NCBI GenBank assembly: GCA_030431335.1
Contig: JAUIJH010000002.1
Span: 19,865-83,864, forward strand
Reading direction: 5' to 3'
DNA: 64,000 bases
Origin: Alphaproteobacteria bacterium
Lineage (GTDB): Bacteria > Pseudomonadota > Alphaproteobacteria > Rhizobiales > Amorphaceae
Shown here: positions 59,983 through 64,000 of the stretch, piece after piece
Numbering within the stretch: position 1 is the first letter of the stretch
Layout: each line of letters opens with the position of its first letter
The notes under the pieces: model-generated
What the model saw: only the letters and a program-made list of their open reading frames with translations
Told to the model about the DNA's origin: nothing
Database searches by the model: none
Made by a program: the position numbers and the translations under genes

Positions 59983-61265
59983 TGCACCATTTCGCGCCCA
60001 AGAACGGCGAGCTTTGCGCCGAAGACGTGCCCCTCCGCGCCATTGCCGAGGCGGTGCGCACGCCGTGCTTCGTCTACAGCACCGCCACGCTCACCCGCCA
60101 CGTGCGCGTGTTCACCGAGGCGCTCGCGAGCGCCGGCGTGCCCCACCTCGTCTGCTACGCGATGAAGGCCAACTCCAACCAGGCCGTGCTGACGCTGATC
60201 GGCTCGCTCGGCGCGGGCATGGACGTGGTGTCGGGGGGCGAGCTCAAGCGGGCGCTGGCGGCGGGCGTGCCGGCCGATCGCATCGTGTTCTCCGGCGTCG
60301 GCAAGACGGACGCCGAGCTCGCCGCGGCGCTCGACGCGGGCATCTTCTGCTTCAATGCCGAATCGGAGAGCGAGCTCGTGGCGCTGTCGGCGATCGCCGT
60401 GCAGAAGGGCCTCGTCGCCCCGGTGTCGCTGCGCGTCAATCCGGACGTACAGTCCGGCACCCACGCCAAGATCGCCACCGGCGCGGCCGAGACCAAGTTC
60501 GGCATCCCCCTGTCGCGTGCGCGGGCGATCTACGCCGAGGCGGCGGCGATGCCGGGCCTCAAGGTGGCCGGCGTCGACATGCACATCGGCTCGCAGATCA
60601 CCTCGCTCGCGCCCTTCGAGGCCGCCTTCACCGTCATGGGCACGCTGCTCGATGCCCTGCGCGCGGACGGCCACGACATCGGCCACGTCGACCTCGGCGG
60701 CGGCCTCGGCGTGCCCTACGAGGACGCGCGCGCCATCCCGCCCGAGCCGCAGGAATACGCCGCGCTGGTGGCGCGCTTCTCCAACCGCTTCGGCTGCACC
60801 GTGCTGGTGGAGCCGGGCCGCGCCATCGCCGCCAACGCGGGCATCCTCCTCACCCGCGTGGTGCACATGAAGGAGGGCGAGGCGAAGACCTTCGTCGTCG
60901 TCGATGCGGCGATGAACGACCTCATCCGGCCCACGCTGTACGATGCCCATCACGAGATCCGCCCGGTCGTGCCGCGCCCCGGCCCGCTGGCGCCCGTCGA
61001 TGTGGTCGGCCCCGTGTGCGAGACGGGCGACTATCTGGCGCTTGCCCGCCCGATGCCGCCGGTCGCGCGCGGCGATCTCCTGGCGGTGATGACGGCGGGC
61101 GCCTACGGCGCGGTGCAGTCCGGCACCTACAACACCCGCACCCTCGCCCCCGAGGTGCTCGTCTCCGGCGACCGTTTCGCCGTCGTGCGCCGCCCGATGC
61201 CCCCCGAGGAGCAGATCGCGCGCGACAGCGTGCCCGACTGGCTGACGGACGCACCGAAAGCCTAA
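59982..61265 (+). CDS. lysA: Diaminopimelate decarboxylase
   Basis: 427 residues. PLP Lys62 in 'CYAMKANSN', 'DMHIGSQITSLAPF', phosphate loop 'LGGGLGVPY', 'EPGRAIAANAG', and 'GPVCETGDYLA' with the catalytic Cys-Glu. The C-E-(S/T)-GD motif and HIGSQ distinguish it from the ornithine enzyme at 54 kb. Converts meso-diaminopimelate to lysine. A terminator-like hairpin follows its stop by 5 bp. Confidence 0.97.
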   Translation: MHHFAPKNGELCAEDVPLRAIAEAVRTPCFVYSTATLTRHVRVFTEALASAGVPHLVCYAMKANSNQAVLTLIGSLGAGMDVVSGGELKRALAAGVPADRIVFSGVGKTDAELAAALDAGIFCFNAESESELVALSAIAVQKGLVAPVSLRVNPDVQSGTHAKIATGAAETKFGIPLSRARAIYAEAAAMPGLKVAGVDMHIGSQITSLAPFEAAFTVMGTLLDALRADGHDIGHVDLGGGLGVPYEDARAIPPEPQEYAALVARFSNRFGCTVLVEPGRAIAANAGILLTRVVHMKEGEAKTFVVVDAAMNDLIRPTLYDAHHEIRPVVPRPGPLAPVDVVGPVCETGDYLALARPMPPVARGDLLAVMTAGAYGAVQSGTYNTRTLAPEVLVSGDRFAVVRRPMPPEEQIARDSVPDWLTDAPKA

Positions 61266-61270
61266 GGCAT

Positions 61271-61292
61271 CCCGCGCCCGGGCGGGCGCGGG
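61271..61292 (+). terminator. Terminator-like hairpin after lysA
   Basis: CCCGCGCCCG (61271-61280) and CGGGCGCGGG (61283-61292) are exact inverted repeats; sterically the stem is 9 bp with a GGGC loop. No T run. The next 210 bp, to pobA, hold no other recognised feature. Confidence 0.55.
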
Positions 61293-61503
61293 CCAAGTGC
61301 TGCAATCCCGATCTATCGGATCCGCTCTCGCCGGCCACACGCCGCCGCCCCCATCCCACCCCACCGCCACAATGCACCGGGCACGCTCGCGCGTGACCCG
61401 GCAATTTTAGCGCGAGCGGCTTCCGGCCATGCGCACGGTGGTGTAGCTATTGTGTCCTTGGAAACATTCTTCGGTCGGTGAAGGCAGGGGCGGGGCGGGG
61501 CGA

Positions 61504-62661
61504 ATGCGGACACAGGTTTGCATCATCGGGGGCGGACCTTCCGGCCTGTTGCTGTCGCAGCTCCTGCACCGGGCGGGCATCGACACCGTGGTGCTGGAGC
61601 GCTCCACGCGCGCGCACGTGCTGTCGCGGATCCGCGCCGGCGTCCTGGAATGGGGCTCCACGGAGGTGCTGCGCCAGGCCGGCGTCGGCGCGCGGATGGA
61701 CCGGGAGGGCTTCGTCCACTCCGGCACCTATATCGCCGCCCGCAACCGCGGCTTCCGCATCGATTTCCAGGAGCGCGCCGGCAAGTCCATCATGGTCTAC
61801 GGCCAGACCGAGGTGACGCACGATCTTTATGCCGCGCGCGACGCGATGGGCGGCATCGTCATCGACGAGGCAGCCGACGTCACGCCCCATCTCGACGAAA
61901 GCGCGGTCACCTTCGTCAAGGATGGGCGCGGCGAGCGTGTCGACTGCGATTTCATCGTCGGCTGCGACGGTTCCCACGGCGTGAGCCGCACCTGCATCCC
62001 CGCCGATGTGCTGAAGACCTACGAACGGCACTATCCGTTCGGCTGGCTCGGCGTCCTGAGCGAGACGCCTCCGGTCAGCGAGGAACTGATCTACGCCAAC
62101 CACAGCCGCGGCTTCGCGCTCTGCTCCATGCGCAACCAGCATCTGAGCCGCTACTATATCCAGGTGCCCATCGAGGACACGGTGGCGGCCTGGAGCGACG
62201 CGGCGTTCTGGGACGAGCTGCGCCGGCGCATCCCGCACGACGCGGCCGAGCGGCTCGAAACCGGCCCGGCGATCGAAAAATCCGTCGCCCCGCTGCGCTC
62301 GTTCGTGGCCGAGCCGATGCGCTGGCGCAATCTCTTCCTGGTGGGGGACGCGGCCCACATCGTGCCGCCGACGGGCGCCAAGGGGCTCAACCTCGCCATC
62401 GGCGACGTGCACTACCTGTCCGAAGCGCTGATCGGCCACTATGGCGGCGACGACGAGGGCATCGACACCTATTCGCAGCGCGCGCTGGCGCGGGTGTGGC
62501 AGGCGATCCGCTTTTCCTGGTGGCTCACCACCACCATGCACCGCTTCCCCGACCAGAACGAGTTCGACCAGCGGATCCAGGAAAGCGACATCGCCTACCT
62601 GGAGCACTCGGTCGCCGCCCGCACGGTGCTCGCCGAGCAATATGTCGGGCTGCCGTTCTGA
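61504..62661 (+). CDS. pobA: 4-hydroxybenzoate 3-monooxygenase
   Basis: 385 residues from the ATG at 61504 (family about 390-394). FAD dinucleotide motif 'CIIGGGPSGLLLSQLLHRAG', the DG motif 'FIVGCDGSHGVSRT', 'YPFGWLGVLSE' and 'LFLVGDAAHIVPPTGAKGLNLAIGDV' (in parts) are all PobA-like. Hydroxylates 4-hydroxybenzoate to protocatechuate, the substrate of pcaGH encoded 45 kb away in this window. No pobR regulator is adjacent. Confidence 0.94.
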   Translation: MRTQVCIIGGGPSGLLLSQLLHRAGIDTVVLERSTRAHVLSRIRAGVLEWGSTEVLRQAGVGARMDREGFVHSGTYIAARNRGFRIDFQERAGKSIMVYGQTEVTHDLYAARDAMGGIVIDEAADVTPHLDESAVTFVKDGRGERVDCDFIVGCDGSHGVSRTCIPADVLKTYERHYPFGWLGVLSETPPVSEELIYANHSRGFALCSMRNQHLSRYYIQVPIEDTVAAWSDAAFWDELRRRIPHDAAERLETGPAIEKSVAPLRSFVAEPMRWRNLFLVGDAAHIVPPTGAKGLNLAIGDVHYLSEALIGHYGGDDEGIDTYSQRALARVWQAIRFSWWLTTTMHRFPDQNEFDQRIQESDIAYLEHSVAARTVLAEQYVGLPF

Positions 62662-62668
62662 GGCGGGC

Positions 62669-62962
62669 TCAGTCGATGGGCGTGATCTCGGCGGCCATGT
62701 CGGGCACCAGGCGCACCTTGTAGTTGGCGTTGTCGCAGCCGATGAACCAGACCGTCTCGCCGGGCGTGGATTCGTCCTTGTCGCGGATGGCGCTGGAGGG
62801 CTCGTGGCACGGGTAGCCCTGGTGGCGGATCTCGGTCGCGACCAGATCGGCGGTCACGAGGTTGTTGCCGCCGGCTTCCGTCTGCGCGGTGGCGGCCGAC
62901 GCGCTCGCCGCCAGCATCGTTGCCAGCAACGCCGTCCGAATATGCTGCACTGCGTGGCTCAT
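62669..62962 (-). CDS. Small secreted protein of unknown function
   Basis: 97 residues from the ATG at 62962 (GGGGA site; a GTG 12 bp upstream is possible). A signal peptide ends near 'ASAATAQTEAGG'. The mature part has two cysteines, in 'GYPCHEPSS' and 'WFIGCDNANYKVRLVPD', that could form a disulfide. I do not recognise a named family. Its stop is 8 bp from the convergent pobA stop. Confidence 0.7.
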   Translation of the reverse strand: MSHAVQHIRTALLATMLAASASAATAQTEAGGNNLVTADLVATEIRHQGYPCHEPSSAIRDKDESTPGETVWFIGCDNANYKVRLVPDMAAEITPID

Positions 62963-63001
62963 CCGCGTCCCCACCGCCCGTTTTTCCTTGCCGCAAGAAG
63001 G

Positions 63002-64000
63002 CTACAGCAACGCCGGTAAAGTCAATGCGATGGCCGGGAAAACGATCAGCAGTGCCACCACCACCAGGTCGGCGACGAAGAACGGCGCGACGCCGGCAAA
63101 GATCTGCATCGTCCGCACGTGCTCGCTCGCCACGTTGCGGATGACAAAGACGTTGAGCCCCACCGGCGGCGTGATCATGCCGATCTCCAGCAGCTTCACC
63201 ACGAAGACGCCGAACCAGACGAGGCTCACCCCTTGCGCCTCCAGCAGCGGGATGAACACCGGCAGCGTCACCAGCATCGCCCCGAACGGCTCCATCACCA
63301 TGCCGAGCGCGAGGTAGACCAGGAAGATGATCAGCATCAGCTCGTAGTAGCCGATGTCGGCCGCGCCCACCTGGGTTGCGATGAAGTTGGACAGCCCCGT
63401 GATGCCCAGGAAGCGCGTGAACATCGCCGCCCCGACGCCGATGATCAGCAGCGAGGCCGTCGTCATCAAGGTTTCCAGGAGCGATTTCTTCAGCACCGCC
63501 ACGGTCATCCGCCGCACGAGCGCCGCGCACAATATGGCGCCCGCGGCCCCGATGGCTCCCGCCTCGGTGGCGGTGAACAGCCCCGAGAACAGCCCGCCGA
63601 ACACGATGGCGATGAGGAGGAGCACTGGCCACACCCGCCCCAGCGCCTCGCGCGCCGACAACCGCACGTCCTCCACCGGGCGCCGCGGCACAAGGTCGGG
63701 ACGCAGCCACGTCAGGAGCAGGATGACGGCGGCATAGGACACAGCCGTCAGGAGCCCGATGCCGATGCCGCCGAGGAAGACCTTCGTGATCGAGGTCTCC
63801 GCGAAGATGCCGTAGAGGATCATCAGGATCGAGGGCGGGATCAGCGCGCCGATGGTGCCGCCGGCCGCGATGGCGCCGGCCGCGATGGAGGGGGCGTAGC
63901 CGGCCCGCACCATCTCGGGTATGGCGATGCGCCCCATCGAGGCGGCGGTGGCGAGCGAGGAACCGCACACGGCCGCAAAGCCCGAGCAGGCGAGCACGGA
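63002..64000 (-). CDS. TRAP transporter large permease (DctM family), N-terminus beyond window
   Basis: At least 332 residues visible of a protein usually about 430 long; the frame is open to the window end, so the start is not seen. DctM features: 'GSSLATAASMGRIAIPEMVRAGY' (in parts), 'GTIGALIPPSILMILYGI', 'GLFTATEAGAIGA', 'LLIIGVGAAMFTRFLGITGL' and 'KLLEIGMITPPVGLNVFVI'. Forms the Na+-driven channel for periplasmic-binding-protein-delivered carboxylates. The DctP and DctQ partners would be upstream, outside the window. Confidence 0.92.
   Translation of the reverse strand, partial: SVLACSGFAAVCGSSLATAASMGRIAIPEMVRAGYAPSIAAGAIAAGGTIGALIPPSILMILYGIFAETSITKVFLGGIGIGLLTAVSYAAVILLLTWLRPDLVPRRPVEDVRLSAREALGRVWPVLLLIAIVFGGLFSGLFTATEAGAIGAAGAILCAALVRRMTVAVLKKSLLETLMTTASLLIIGVGAAMFTRFLGITGLSNFIATQVGAADIGYYELMLIIFLVYLALGMVMEPFGAMLVTLPVFIPLLEAQGVSLVWFGVFVVKLLEIGMITPPVGLNVFVIRNVASEHVRTMQIFAGVAPFFVADLVVVALLIVFPAIALTLPALL

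Overview
The window is GC-rich (about 70%), gene-dense chromosomal DNA. It shows many 4-bp ATGA stop/start overlaps and AGGAGG-type ribosome binding sites. The gene set points to an alphaproteobacterium, most likely a Hyphomicrobiales-like heterotroph: a clustered pgm/glgA/glgC/glgP set, zwf-edd-eda, a pcaCHG set, an argH-lptM-lysA run divergent from a TlpA-like thioredoxin gene, a DUF1127 protein, an OpgC-type acyltransferase, and an alphaproteobacterial-style long leader in front of a group IV ornithine decarboxylase. Family assignments come from motifs visible in the translations; no database search was possible.

Layout. 1-6.1 kb (minus): an operon for a three-subunit molybdenum hydroxylase of the xanthine/CO dehydrogenase family. 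Its iron-sulfur subunit is fused to a CoxG-like domain, and a MarR regulator and a DUF1116 protein follow. 6.1-14.3 kb (plus): a divergent amidohydrolase, then a MalFGK-type ABC importer with two non-identical ATPases, then an acetamidase/formamidase. 14.3-16.4 kb (minus): protocatechuate degradation (pcaC, pcaH, pcaG) and a small GFA-type zinc protein. 16.5-28.3 kb: an AI-2E/PerM permease, then an amino-acid/peptide locus. That locus holds a DUF1028 protein and an aspartate dehydrogenase (minus), divergent from a GntR regulator, a peptide-type ABC importer and an M24 peptidase (plus), and it closes with a convergent class III aminotransferase. 28.4-39.9 kb: glycogen metabolism (pgm, glgA, glgC, glgP, without glgB) and the Entner-Doudoroff genes (eda, edd, zwf), separated by a DUF1127 gene.

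40-53.6 kb holds mixed genes: a frameshifted kinase/P-loop fusion gene, an MBL hydrolase, an orphan gene resembling the gene-transfer-agent head-spike base protein, ribA, a CoA-transferase/ThDP-enzyme pair, a DUF302 protein, a YeeE/YedE transporter, a TPR protein, an FkbM methyltransferase, opgC and surE. 53.6-55.5 kb is a promoter, a ~0.5 kb structured leader and an ornithine/lysine decarboxylase. 55.5-64 kb: a methyltransferase, a LysE exporter, an L,D-transpeptidase, a TlpA-like thioredoxin, argH-lptM-lysA, pobA, a small secreted protein and a partial TRAP transporter permease.

Working together, pobA makes protocatechuate and pcaGH/pcaC carry it onward; zwf-edd-eda and the glg genes cover hexose breakdown and storage; three solute importers (MalFGK-like, peptide-like, TRAP) sit beside matching hydrolases or peptidases. 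I saw no tRNA or rRNA gene, CRISPR array, insertion sequence or complete prophage. The most interesting items are the Mo-hydroxylase/CoxG/DUF1116 operon, the importer with an ATPase lacking its switch histidine, the hairpins at nearly every junction around the two solute-binding-protein genes, the orphan spike-base gene, the CoA-transferase/ThDP pair and the decarboxylase leader.
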